Source: Fibrobacterota bacterium (GTDB lineage Bacteria; Fibrobacterota; Chitinivibrionia; Chitinivibrionales; Chitinispirillaceae). Taken from it: 64,000 bases of DNA. Below the pieces are notes generated by a model. The model did not search any database, was not told where the DNA came from, and worked only from the letters and a program-made list of their open reading frames with translations. The stretch lies in assembly GCA_023459055.1 (NCBI GenBank), contig JAEWVR010000011.1:186001-250000 (forward strand), in the 5' to 3' direction. A program made the position numbers and the translations under genes. Positions within the stretch are counted from its first letter, which is position 1, and each line of letters opens with the position of its first letter. Positions 46,937-55,684 of this stretch are shown here, piece by piece.

Positions 46937-49915
46937 TTATTTTACCAGCGACAACTTCCTGACAATTGATCCGGACCCCGTTTTCAACAAAGCAAAATAT
47001 GCTTTCGATCCAAGAAATGCACTATTCAATCCATAATGATAAGTGCCTGCTTTTAGAAATGAATTCATAACATTTTCAACAACTCTACCCCGTGTATCAA
47101 CAATAAACAGCTTTGCCTGACAATTATTTGGTATATCGATAGTCAGCATCCGGCCTTTTATATGCAGTGAATTTTGAGCAGTTGACAAAACTACCTTTTT
47201 GAGTACATTTGTTGTTATACCGGGAACTGCACCAAATACTTTTCGCCATACAGTACCATCCCACTCCTCAACAAGCACATTGTCAACTACATGTGATGCA
47301 TCATTGCACTGTTTCGGGTGCCATGTCGTTACAGGAATATCCGGTTTCTCCGGATATGTCCAGTCGTTAGAAATTGGCCAGTATGCACCACTCTCCGCAT
47401 CAACAGCGTCCGGGTCCCACGACCAGTCGTCACTCCATCCTCCGGCAAGTGAATCCTGCCCGCGAATACTACAGACAACCTTTAACGGGCTAACGATACC
47501 ACGGTGAATCATCCCGGTAACACCTCGATACCACATCAGATGATACGTTGTCGTTCCCATAGTGTTCCAGTTTGTATCTGAGGGCAGCGAATCAGTAAAA
47601 TTAATGATTATACGCTGATTCCATTTTCCGTTGGTATCTTTCGCTTCGTCAAGCATCTCATGCTGAACCGATACTCCGGTTGTACCTTCTTTAACCATCG
47701 GTGTCACGACCCATCCGTTTGTAACTCCGGGCTGCCCTGCGATACCTTTTCTGTTTTTGTCATACAGGAAATAGGAAACACGGTAGGCCGCATTATTAAC
47801 ATACGCCTCCTGTGCATCATGAATTAATTTGAATTGCAGCGACATTGTTCTTGATGTATCCGAAACAGCAGTATGTGCAAATAATACACGCATCCCCGGT
47901 CTGCCTCCATATAGATTGGCAGCAAGAGAACATCCCGTAATTCTGCTTTTTTCAACGATGTCAACATAATTGCGTTTCATTATTGATGATATGCTGTTTG
48001 GATACTCATTGCTTACCCAGCCAGATCCATTACTGCATGATACAGTTGCCCGGTTTGTGATCCGTTTTGCGTTGTTTGCAGTAACTTTTACCTTTACGGT
48101 AACAGAACCACATGTCATATCAATACTTTTTGATGATGAGAATCCGGGGACCTCTGTTATTGTCCACTTTACAGAATGCGATGATGCATCATAGACTCCG
48201 TTATTACTGCATTCTATAAACTTATAATCCTTGTCAAGTGTATCAACTATGACAACGTTCTGTGCTGCCTGCGATCCATAATTCCTGTAGGAAATTGTGT
48301 AGGTCAATTCGTCATCTGTTGCGGCAACCGTTTTATCGACATCAAGATACACTTTCATATTTGCTGATGGTTTAATTTTCGATAACGCCTGATAATTACC
48401 AGTCAATGTCAGCATTCCCATAAGGCGGAACCATCCGTGGAAATAAAATGGAACACTCTTCAGATAGCGATCGTCTCCCTCATTGCCATCCCAAGTAATT
48501 TCAAGTTTTCTGTAAAGTTCTGCCATCAGGTTGAAATCCTGAGATATTACTGCTGATGGTGAACCTGTTCCAGGAACCCAGTTTAATGAAAATGTTCCTA
48601 ACGGTTCACCAAGTGGCGAATAGTAGTACTTTAAAATTTCCGGTCCCCAGAAGGTTACACTCTTATCGCCACCGACATTGACAACACACGCATTGTTCCA
48701 GGGTGCCTGTCTGCTGTCCCATAAAAAACGTGCATATCGTTTACCGATGCTCTGTTCATAGGAATTTTCCACACCATGCCTTACCTGATGCGCTACAGGA
48801 TCCCAGCTTGACTTCGGATTGCCATACCATACGGCATTCAGGACTGTTCTCCAGGCGCAGCGGAAATCTTCGCCATCAGAAAAACTGGAGAATGTAGCAT
48901 TAGTATCATTTAACAACTCAACCCACCCAGCAAATGGAATCATCTTTTCATTTTTGAGCATCTGCCCCATCAACCAGTCTGATGATGCCTCCGCACGGCG
49001 AAACTGATAGATATTCCAGGCATATTTCACAGAATCTTCGTTTGCTAAAAAATCTGCGAATGCATGAAAATATGAAGGTGCAGCGTAGTCAATGTGTTGT
49101 TTATCCGCCTCAGCAAAATAACTGGGAGGTTTAGAAAAACCGCTTTTTGACAGATCATTTGCCCACGGCGTAAGTTCATACCAGGAATCGCCACCTTTAA
49201 AATAGCCATCAAGACCAATATCGCCGCTTACAAGCGTTGTATTGTTGGTTGTCACATTTGAAAGTGTATCTGTCAATCCTTTCAGGAAATTAATCGCCTC
49301 TTTTTTATAGGATATAGGTTCCCCGCAGGCATCAGTAATGCCCATGAACTCACCCCATTGCAGATAGGCAGTAACTAATGCTAATGCAATATCAAAATCG
49401 CCATCAGCAGCTGAATTTGCCTCTGCACCAGTCCACCCGGGAAGTTGACTATATGCATATCCTGGACTTGTCTCTTTACAGTCACTGTAACGTTTTACTT
49501 TGTTTAGTGTTACATCGTGAATATATAACCAGAGTCCATCAAATGTTTCTTTATCAGCCATTGACGCAGCACCTAAGAGTCCATACCCATCACCTTCAGA
49601 GCATTGCGGATTTGAGCGAAATTTCAGGTATTCTTTTCCTCCATAACTTTCTCCTGTTTTGACAACACGGTTCATCATGATCTGGTATGCATCGCGGATC
49701 GACTGCTCCATTTCTGCATGTGTGACTCCGGCTCCATTTTTACGGGCAAGATTCTGTAATGTACCGGATTCATTCACATAATCGTTAAATTGAGGAAACG
49801 GTAACGCGGGATTTCCGGAATTTATATGGACGGTAATCTCCTGTGCAAAACAAACCGCAGAAAGCATTATTGCGATAGCAACGGCAGCTCTGATTTTGTG
49901 TTTAATTGTAGCCAT
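46937..49915 (-). CDS. Secreted GH8-family glycoside hydrolase with DUF11 and sorting-like domains
   Basis: 992 residues. AGAGGA stands before the ATG; a signal peptide ends near CFAQ. Residues about 60-460 follow glycoside hydrolase family 8: CSEGDGYGLLGAASMAD carries the general-acid Glu (Glu107) and AADGDFDIALALVTAYLQWG the conserved Asp cluster. GH8 enzymes cut cellulose, chitosan, lichenan or xylan. A DUF11-like domain follows (LTYTISYRNYGSQAAQNVVI), then an unrecognised beta-rich region that may bind carbohydrate (ending in WSWDPDAVDAESGAYWPISN), and a C-terminal sorting-like tail (LFIVDTRGRVVENVM, SLVK). Substrate is not decidable. Confidence 0.83.
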   Translation of the reverse strand: MATIKHKIRAAVAIAIMLSAVCFAQEITVHINSGNPALPFPQFNDYVNESGTLQNLARKNGAGVTHAEMEQSIRDAYQIMMNRVVKTGESYGGKEYLKFRSNPQCSEGDGYGLLGAASMADKETFDGLWLYIHDVTLNKVKRYSDCKETSPGYAYSQLPGWTGAEANSAADGDFDIALALVTAYLQWGEFMGITDACGEPISYKKEAINFLKGLTDTLSNVTTNNTTLVSGDIGLDGYFKGGDSWYELTPWANDLSKSGFSKPPSYFAEADKQHIDYAAPSYFHAFADFLANEDSVKYAWNIYQFRRAEASSDWLMGQMLKNEKMIPFAGWVELLNDTNATFSSFSDGEDFRCAWRTVLNAVWYGNPKSSWDPVAHQVRHGVENSYEQSIGKRYARFLWDSRQAPWNNACVVNVGGDKSVTFWGPEILKYYYSPLGEPLGTFSLNWVPGTGSPSAVISQDFNLMAELYRKLEITWDGNEGDDRYLKSVPFYFHGWFRLMGMLTLTGNYQALSKIKPSANMKVYLDVDKTVAATDDELTYTISYRNYGSQAAQNVVIVDTLDKDYKFIECSNNGVYDASSHSVKWTITEVPGFSSSKSIDMTCGSVTVKVKVTANNAKRITNRATVSCSNGSGWVSNEYPNSISSIMKRNYVDIVEKSRITGCSLAANLYGGRPGMRVLFAHTAVSDTSRTMSLQFKLIHDAQEAYVNNAAYRVSYFLYDKNRKGIAGQPGVTNGWVVTPMVKEGTTGVSVQHEMLDEAKDTNGKWNQRIIINFTDSLPSDTNWNTMGTTTYHLMWYRGVTGMIHRGIVSPLKVVCSIRGQDSLAGGWSDDWSWDPDAVDAESGAYWPISNDWTYPEKPDIPVTTWHPKQCNDASHVVDNVLVEEWDGTVWRKVFGAVPGITTNVLKKVVLSTAQNSLHIKGRMLTIDIPNNCQAKLFIVDTRGRVVENVMNSFLKAGTYHYGLNSAFLGSKAYFALLKTGSGSIVRKLSLVK

Positions 49916-50394
49916 GCAATGTCCTCTGATAAATTATTCCTGGTTGTATGTAGTGCCAATACGTTATATAAATATACGATGTCGGATCGAAAATAAAAAT
50001 CTGAAAATGTGGCATTTAATGCCCTTAAGATGAAACAGGTACCTGTTTTAGCATGATAAGTGTTAAAACAGGCACCTGTTTTGTCACTAAAGTGATAAAA
50101 GAGCCACCTGTTTTATCATTTTGCTTGATTATATTTGACAATTTTATATTGATACCACGATACTACCAGTCGAAGTAAAAGCGGGTAAAGCCGGTTCATT
50201 AAAGTCACTGCATCAATTTATTCTCGAAAAGCAATCTGGTATCGCAATCCGTTTTGATTGTTCACAACCGGACTATCACAATGTAAATGTATCAAGCGGG
50301 ACACAATCAGGCATAACTGCAATTTCTTTTAATCTTCTCTCTTTGCCACTTTACATCGAATTCGTTAGTAAACCACCTGATGAGGTCCTCAGAT
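49916..50394. other. Intergenic region with palindromic repeats and a gene remnant
   Basis: 479 bp upstream of the GH8 gene. It holds the 33-bp palindromic repeats at 50033-50118 and the DUF4143-type remnant from 50139. The GH8 promoter should lie in the first 100 bp. Confidence 0.5.
50033..50118. repeat. Three ACCTGTTTT repeats with palindromes
   Basis: ACCTGTTTT recurs at 50041, 50074 and 50106 (33- and 32-bp spacing). The first is half of a perfect 16-bp palindrome (AAACAGGTACCTGTTT, 50033-50048), the second of AAAACAGG-CA-CCTGTTTT (50065-50082); the third is flanked by TGATAAAA/TTTTATCA (50093-50118). They lie directly before the DUF4143-type remnant, so they may be operator or mobile-element relics. 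Confidence 0.65.
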
Positions 50395-50408
50395 TTATAA
50401 CACTTTGA
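50139..50408 (+). pseudogene. 3' remnant of a DUF4143-type AAA ATPase gene
   Basis: An open frame on the plus strand without a start codon, bounded upstream by a TGA at 50136-50138. It reads FYIDTTILPVEVKAGKAGSL, then KSLHQFILEKQSGIAIRFD, and near the end NLLSLPLYIEFV before its TGA. This is the characteristic C-terminus of the ATPase/DUF4143 family (the PVEVKAG nuclease-like segment and the closing PLY). The ATPase part is missing. It overlaps the propeller gene's stop by 14 bases on the opposite strand. Confidence 0.8.
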
Positions 50409-51612
50409 CAATCGCTGCATGCGTCAGAATGTAAACATTCCCATCAGCATCCACAACTGGCGCAGCAATGATTGATGCACCGGCGTCATATGAGAAAATT
50501 TTTCTACCCTCTTTACAGCAAAAAAGAGTATCCCCTGCTGCAATCAGTACTGAACCGTCGGTGGTGGTTGTAATAAATTCCGGGGCAGAAAAACCACAGT
50601 CGAAGTTCCACTGTTCTTTCCCGTCCTTTATACAAAATACTTTTGAGCTGTCACAAACCAGAACTTCACTATTTGAACCAATGGCAATAATTGATGAAGC
50701 GCCCGCTATTCCTGAATGTTCCCATTTCCAGAGGAGTTTACCACTGTTATCACATTGCACTAACTGATCTTTTTTGTTGTCGGGGCCAAGCAAACATAGA
50801 TTTCCGGTAAGGTCTGTGCAAATATTGTTTACTATGGATAATGGATAGTCTATACTCCTGATTGGTGACGGTTCTCTTTGTGCAGGATTTGCATCGTAGA
50901 TAAGAATTTTTTTATCGGTCACCACGATAATCAATTTTTCATCTGGAGTGGTAATAATCGGTAAATGTATAGCATCATAGCTTTCTGCGAGCCAGATAAA
51001 ATCCCGTTTGTCATTATAACAGCAATAGATTACGAAATTCGGCGGCAATGTCACTGCTTTTCCATCTTTCAATTTTTGTTTTGATGGTGAAAGGCTGCTG
51101 GCAAGATAGCTGGTCTCATGCGGCTGAAAAAAAATCAATTTTTTCAGATTGTCTACCGCCGGCATGCGGGGACGATTTGTCAACGTAATTCCGGATCTGG
51201 AATCAATTATGTCAAGTTTGTCCTGGGCTGTAACAGATTGACAATATATACAGTTTTTGAAAATAACCACTTTAGAATCGGGCCATGTTTTATGGGTCCA
51301 GAGATTGTCTCCACTTTGATTTATAGCAGAAATCTGTTCTGGAGAAATTGAATAGATAATTGTGCCTGAAACGAGGAGGTATCCTTTTGAACCAATTTCG
51401 GCTGCGCTGCGCATTATTTCCATTGATTCAGAACCCGTGGCAGTAACTGAGGCTGTGAGCAGATTGTTTCGCTGATAGGTGGCATTTATAATAGAGTACA
51501 TTGCATCCATTGTGGATTCCTTCTTTAATGATGAATGTGGACGCTCTGTTGAGTCTGCATTCGCTGTGACTGATATGAACAATAATAGTAAGAGCGTGTA
51601 TACCTGTTTCAA
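50395..51612 (-). CDS. Secreted PQQ-like beta-propeller protein
   Basis: 405 residues from a TTG start (51610-51612), supported by AAGGA eight bases upstream and by the signal peptide that follows (YTLLLLLFISVTANA). Repeated strand motifs such as IYSISPEQISAINQSGDNLW, VQCDNSGKLLWKWEHSG and FCIKDGKEQWNFDCG fit an outer-membrane- or periplasm-located PQQ/WD-type propeller of unknown ligand. It lies 13 bases downstream of the split OmpA/zincin gene and is the last gene of the putative effector operon. Confidence 0.75.
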   Translation of the reverse strand: MKQVYTLLLLLFISVTANADSTERPHSSLKKESTMDAMYSIINATYQRNNLLTASVTATGSESMEIMRSAAEIGSKGYLLVSGTIIYSISPEQISAINQSGDNLWTHKTWPDSKVVIFKNCIYCQSVTAQDKLDIIDSRSGITLTNRPRMPAVDNLKKLIFFQPHETSYLASSLSPSKQKLKDGKAVTLPPNFVIYCCYNDKRDFIWLAESYDAIHLPIITTPDEKLIIVVTDKKILIYDANPAQREPSPIRSIDYPLSIVNNICTDLTGNLCLLGPDNKKDQLVQCDNSGKLLWKWEHSGIAGASSIIAIGSNSEVLVCDSSKVFCIKDGKEQWNFDCGFSAPEFITTTTDGSVLIAAGDTLFCCKEGRKIFSYDAGASIIAAPVVDADGNVYILTHAAIVKVL

Positions 51613-51625
51613 TCAAATTTCCTTT

Positions 51626-52279
51626 TTAAAATTCTTCTACTGTAAAAACGTCATTGGCAACGGTATTGCTCCCAATCCAGGTCGCGACCGTTGAAAAATC
51701 ATTCTTTACAAGTGCATCTGTCGAATTAATTGGCAATCCGAAAAAATATCTGATAATTTTTTGTCCGTCAACACCTCGTTTGACCTTGATTACAGTTCCC
51801 GCCGTAACGATATCAGTTGGCGTCGCATCATCAACAATTACTGAAAAATGTGTTTCTGCCGGGGTTGTAATACCGTCAGAAATGGCAAAATACGGGGTTA
51901 TGGTCAGGAGCGTTTTTTTGAAAGTATTAGCAGCATTTGCTAAAAAATAATAGGTACTGTTTAAAGTGTTCAAAGGTGACAACAAATGATCTTTTATCCA
52001 TAGGTCTCTGTCATTATTTGTGTTCATCCCCACAAAATGGATTGCAATTCTAATGTTTACAACACAGATTCCGTTTAGTAAATGTCCTGAAATCATTGTC
52101 TCGGCAGTCTCGCCTCCGCCAAGCAGGTAAAGGTATAGTGAGACAGACCCATTTCCGAAACCATTAAAGGAATCTTCTTTATATGATGGTTTACAAGTGT
52201 CTCTATATTTAGGGTCTGTGAGATCAGTCTCTATCGTTCGGCTGGCAGCAGTTGAAGGATCAGTAAATGTATAAGTCAT
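51626..52279 (-). CDS. C-terminal part of the split OmpA/zincin protein
   Basis: 217 residues if started at the ATG at 52279, but no SD precedes it. The same frame continues upstream for 26 sense codons (HFVNWLNDDTSAGKPLNPFL and on) to the TGA that ends the 842-residue gene, so this is best read as the tail of one 1086-residue protein. The content is beta-rich and not recognised (SVSLYLYLLGGGE, GTVIKVKRGVDGQKIIRYFFG). It may be expressed by readthrough, by weak internal starts, or not at all. Confidence 0.6.
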   Translation of the reverse strand: MTYTFTDPSTAASRTIETDLTDPKYRDTCKPSYKEDSFNGFGNGSVSLYLYLLGGGETAETMISGHLLNGICVVNIRIAIHFVGMNTNNDRDLWIKDHLLSPLNTLNSTYYFLANAANTFKKTLLTITPYFAISDGITTPAETHFSVIVDDATPTDIVTAGTVIKVKRGVDGQKIIRYFFGLPINSTDALVKNDFSTVATWIGSNTVANDVFTVEEF

Positions 52280-52357
52280 CTTGAATTTTGAGCCATTTAA
52301 AAAAGGATTAAGTGGTTTTCCGGCTGATGTATCATCATTAAGCCAGTTAACAAAATG

Positions 52358-52360
52358 TCA
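52358..52360 (-). other. In-frame TGA interrupting a long protein
   Basis: The TGA is flanked in frame by ...PRMRDL and HFVNWLND.... A single change from TGG (Trp) would restore a 1086-residue frame (51626-54886). TGA C is the leaky stop context, and other genes here use TGA as a true stop. Confidence 0.75.
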
Positions 52361-54886
52361 TAAGTCGCGCATTCGCGGGAGACGGCAGACTTTCATTCTT
52401 GCTGCAGTATCGAGGTCGTAAGGGCCGCCTGGAGCTGTATATGGCTGGCTGAAAGAAGGTACGCCGGAATAAGTAAAACCACCGTCTTCAAGATTGTACA
52501 GATAATCGTCAAAGTGTCCAGTCGCGTGGCCCATTTCATGTGCGCTCATGAGCGGTTGCGCCATGGTACCATCAACATCGGAAACCGTATCAGGGCCATA
52601 GTAAGCGGGACGGAAGGTAAAACTCTGCTCGCAAAAGAGGGCTTCCTCAGGGAGCATCCAGTCCTGGTCATCCGTAGTAACTCCAACAGTACATTTATGT
52701 TTTCCGCTGCGGTTGTTCATTTTTGCTTCATAGTAATGGAATGGACGAATAAGTTTATTACAGGCACCGTCTTTTTTCCGGATAATATATGGACGATTTG
52801 AAAAATTCATTGAAGTGATCATTCCATCTCTTATCCAGTCGGGAATTGCACCTGGTGCTGGATTTGTGGCAGCAGGGGTAAATCTGCAATTCCAGAAAAT
52901 AAGAAGATAAGAAAGATGCTGACCATCAAGCATTCCGCAGGAGTCTAAGTAATGAAGCTCATAATTCCCACACCACGTTTGAGCATAATCATTTGGCGAG
53001 GCACCGGTAGAGAGATTCACGCAAACAGGTTTCTTAACATGTACATCAGCATCATCAAGAACCGCAGATCGTGCACCACAGATAAACTTTTTATTTACAT
53101 CGGTAATTTCGGCTTCGGAAGGCTCTGTTCGTTTCCAGGTTATATCATAAAATGAGTTGTTGAAATAGACTAAACGGGAAATAGCTTTTGGTGTGTCGTC
53201 AATGAAATTGCTGGCAAAAATGATTTCAGAATAATGCTTTGCGTCCGGGTGTTCTTTGTGAATTTTCAGCCGGTTTTCATCATTCCCATCAAGGTACAGA
53301 AGTGCAATCCGTGAGTCTGTACCAAGAGATACCATTTTCTCTTTGTTTGTTGCTGTGTTGTATTCAGAATCCTTGATCATCTGATTGCCGTTCTTATCGA
53401 TCAGTACAATAGCTTCAAGGTTAAAAATAACCGGATCAGTCATGCTTGTCATGTTCATTAGTTGTTTTGAACACGCATCGGAGCTGCCACCGATCGAACA
53501 TTTCCAGTTACGTGAATCCCATTTTGGCGGCAATTCATAAAAACTCTGCTGTTCTTCTTCCGGCAGAACATTGACATGTGCACGTGTGATAATCTCATCT
53601 GTTTTTCCAGGATCGGTATCGGACATTTTCATGACAATTTGCGGGGCAGTTGATGTATCTTTGATAAAAATCCATTGGCCGCCACTTAAAAATGAAAAGT
53701 GAATATTCTGTTCACGGGGAGTATTTGTAATGCCTTTGACTGTCAGTTCGTAAACTCCACTTGAAATGTCGTATGATGAAGTGGTCTCAAGTTCAACCGT
53801 ATCATTTTTCCAGGCCTTAAGTGACAAACCGGAAGGAACCGGTAAATAATCATTGGAAATTTTATCGAAGTAGATGAATTTTAAATGATAGGTTGCCGCA
53901 AAAAATGTTTCCGGTGATATGTATTCGAAATTGTAGAAATATGGATTGTAAACAGGACACTCTTCTTTGGTATGAATCGTGTTTCTGGGGTCAGGACAAA
54001 TAAGTACAGGCAATTCATCTTCATCAAAGAATAGTATTTCCACTCTTCGATCAGTCTGTGACCGGTAGTTCGCCCGTTTATCAGAACTGACCGGAAAGGA
54101 TTCTCCACAGGCGACGAAAGGTTTTTCAGCGTTGACAAAAGGTAGTGCTTTGCGAAGGGCAGAGAATGTATCGTCAGCCAGATGCTTACCAGTAGTTGCG
54201 CAAATGAGATCGTGATTGAAAATATCAAAAATACCTTCCCAGAGTTCTTTAGGCATTTTATGTCCGGCACTGTTTTTGACTCTATTGACAATGGCATCAC
54301 CCAGAATCGCATTGTCAGGTTTATAGGAAAAAACTGCATCGTATAGTGTGACAAAATTGGTCAGTGCCTGCTCTGTGGTTTTATTCCATGTGTCATTCAC
54401 CGCGCCAGGATTGCAGTTCCACCCCGAGCTGGTTGCTATATATAAAAGTATCTGCTGATAGTCTTCGATTTTATGCTTCTGTTCACAGATTTCAGCCCAT
54501 TCACTTCGCTTGCCCTGTAAAAGATATAAAACGTTTTTTGAACGTAATGCTGCAATATCAAAATTGACAGCAGGATCTCCTGAACGGTCAGCATGCCCGG
54601 CAATAAGTATTTTTTTCTTTGCATCAGACATACACTGTCGGAAAACGAGTGCAAGAGCCCTGATCCCGGAAATTTTTTTTTGTTGATCCGATGCAGGAGC
54701 GCCCTCTTTTGTGTTTGCGGGATTATCGGGCATCATGATGGCACTGTTGTGATGAAAAAGCATATCTTCCATCTCAAGAATTTTTGCATTGCCTTTTGAG
54801 AGTTGAAAGACATTTTCGCGGCTTGTGATACAGGGATAGGATAACATCCCTTTGAACGATTTTACTATTGTAGGAGAATTATTCAT
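52358..54886 (-). CDS. OmpA-like/zincin-like putative injected effector (5' part of split gene)
   Basis: 842 residues to the TGA. No signal peptide. Residues about 45-310 contain an OmpA-like domain (FHHNSAIMMPD, ILIAGHADRSGDPAVNFDIA, RRVEILFF) interrupted by an inserted peptidoglycan-binding-like helical stretch (GWNCNPGAVNDTWNKTTEQA). A beta domain follows (YFDKISNDYLPVPSGLSLKAW). Near the C-terminus HEMGHATGHFDD is a zincin-type zinc motif. Lack of a signal peptide, peptidoglycan-binding-like modules and placement in the PAAR operon fit a protein delivered by a contractile injection system and acting on the cell wall or on proteins. Function is inferred. Confidence 0.7.
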   Translation of the reverse strand: MNNSPTIVKSFKGMLSYPCITSRENVFQLSKGNAKILEMEDMLFHHNSAIMMPDNPANTKEGAPASDQQKKISGIRALALVFRQCMSDAKKKILIAGHADRSGDPAVNFDIAALRSKNVLYLLQGKRSEWAEICEQKHKIEDYQQILLYIATSSGWNCNPGAVNDTWNKTTEQALTNFVTLYDAVFSYKPDNAILGDAIVNRVKNSAGHKMPKELWEGIFDIFNHDLICATTGKHLADDTFSALRKALPFVNAEKPFVACGESFPVSSDKRANYRSQTDRRVEILFFDEDELPVLICPDPRNTIHTKEECPVYNPYFYNFEYISPETFFAATYHLKFIYFDKISNDYLPVPSGLSLKAWKNDTVELETTSSYDISSGVYELTVKGITNTPREQNIHFSFLSGGQWIFIKDTSTAPQIVMKMSDTDPGKTDEIITRAHVNVLPEEEQQSFYELPPKWDSRNWKCSIGGSSDACSKQLMNMTSMTDPVIFNLEAIVLIDKNGNQMIKDSEYNTATNKEKMVSLGTDSRIALLYLDGNDENRLKIHKEHPDAKHYSEIIFASNFIDDTPKAISRLVYFNNSFYDITWKRTEPSEAEITDVNKKFICGARSAVLDDADVHVKKPVCVNLSTGASPNDYAQTWCGNYELHYLDSCGMLDGQHLSYLLIFWNCRFTPAATNPAPGAIPDWIRDGMITSMNFSNRPYIIRKKDGACNKLIRPFHYYEAKMNNRSGKHKCTVGVTTDDQDWMLPEEALFCEQSFTFRPAYYGPDTVSDVDGTMAQPLMSAHEMGHATGHFDDYLYNLEDGGFTYSGVPSFSQPYTAPGGPYDLDTAARMKVCRLPRMRDL

Positions 54887-55178
54887 AGGTAAATACCCGA
54901 CTTATAGGTGAATATCAGCTGAAACCATAACTCTCAGAATGTTGATTTTCAGATTGTATTTTACATGATTGTTCATAGGTCAGACAAACTTCCAAGCAAT
55001 TTTATTTTCTTCATTCGATGCAAACTTACATGATATTTTTTTATATATCCCTCTCTTAATTGACATGATAGTACAAACAGAGAGGTCATTCGCGCATTAT
55101 TACGATGTATATTATTTTCATGTATTTTTAACACCCAGCTTCTTAAACTCATATTTGAATACAATATTCCCACTGTAC
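54887..55178. other. Gap inside the effector operon
   Basis: 292 bp, AT-rich, between the small membrane-protein gene and the split gene. No supported gene. Its length leaves room for a separate promoter for the downstream genes. Confidence 0.3.
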
Positions 55179-55538
55179 TCAATTGACATTCTTATTCTTT
55201 TTATTATATCTTTTACTAACCATTAAACCTATAATCCCTGATGGTATGTATACCCATGCAAATATGGGTAATACAAAAGCTATATATGGCGGAACCATGG
55301 CATCACTACTATTAAAACTAGAATTAGTCCTCACCATATCTGCAAAAACGATTATGGTAATTACTCCTAATATAAGTAAAAATATCGACATAATTTTTAA
55401 TGCGATTGAAAATGAATTCTTTTTAAAAAATTTTGAAATCAGCCAAGATAATCCAAGTTCAAATCCGATTACAAAAATGTTAAACACTATAAACCAAAAA
55501 GCCATTATAAGATTATACACAAAGCCCCCTCCGTCCAT
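55179..55538 (-). CDS. Small multi-span membrane protein (immunity-protein candidate)
   Basis: 119 residues with AAGGAG eight bases before the ATG. Three hydrophobic segments are visible (LIMAFWFIVFNIFVIGFELG, IALKIMSIFLLILGVITIIV, YIAFVLPIFAWVYIPSGIIG). The family is not recognised. It directly follows the LysM/phosphoesterase gene, the position in which immunity genes of injected toxins are often found, so protection against that protein is a possible role. A housekeeping membrane protein is the alternative. Confidence 0.7.
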   Translation of the reverse strand: MDGGGFVYNLIMAFWFIVFNIFVIGFELGLSWLISKFFKKNSFSIALKIMSIFLLILGVITIIVFADMVRTNSSFNSSDAMVPPYIAFVLPIFAWVYIPSGIIGLMVSKRYNKKNKNVN

Positions 55539-55684
55539 TTCTAAACTCCTTTATAAAAGTTTCTATTTTTAATATTTGATTAGGAGAATTAACAATATGC
55601 AATCTTTAACTTATTCTATTCTTAAAAAAATAATGTTTCATTGCATTTAAAACTATCTTCTACCTCTGTTGCTAAATACTGCAG

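Noticed and set aside
51626..52360. Selenocysteine insertion at the in-frame TGA
   Set aside because: No evident bacterial SECIS-type hairpin directly follows the TGA, and no selenoprotein family is recognised around it. A Trp codon change is simpler.
51626..54886. Genome-wide reassignment of TGA to Trp
   Set aside because: TGA clearly ends panC, dnaB, the antitoxin and other genes with proper overlaps, so the standard bacterial code applies.
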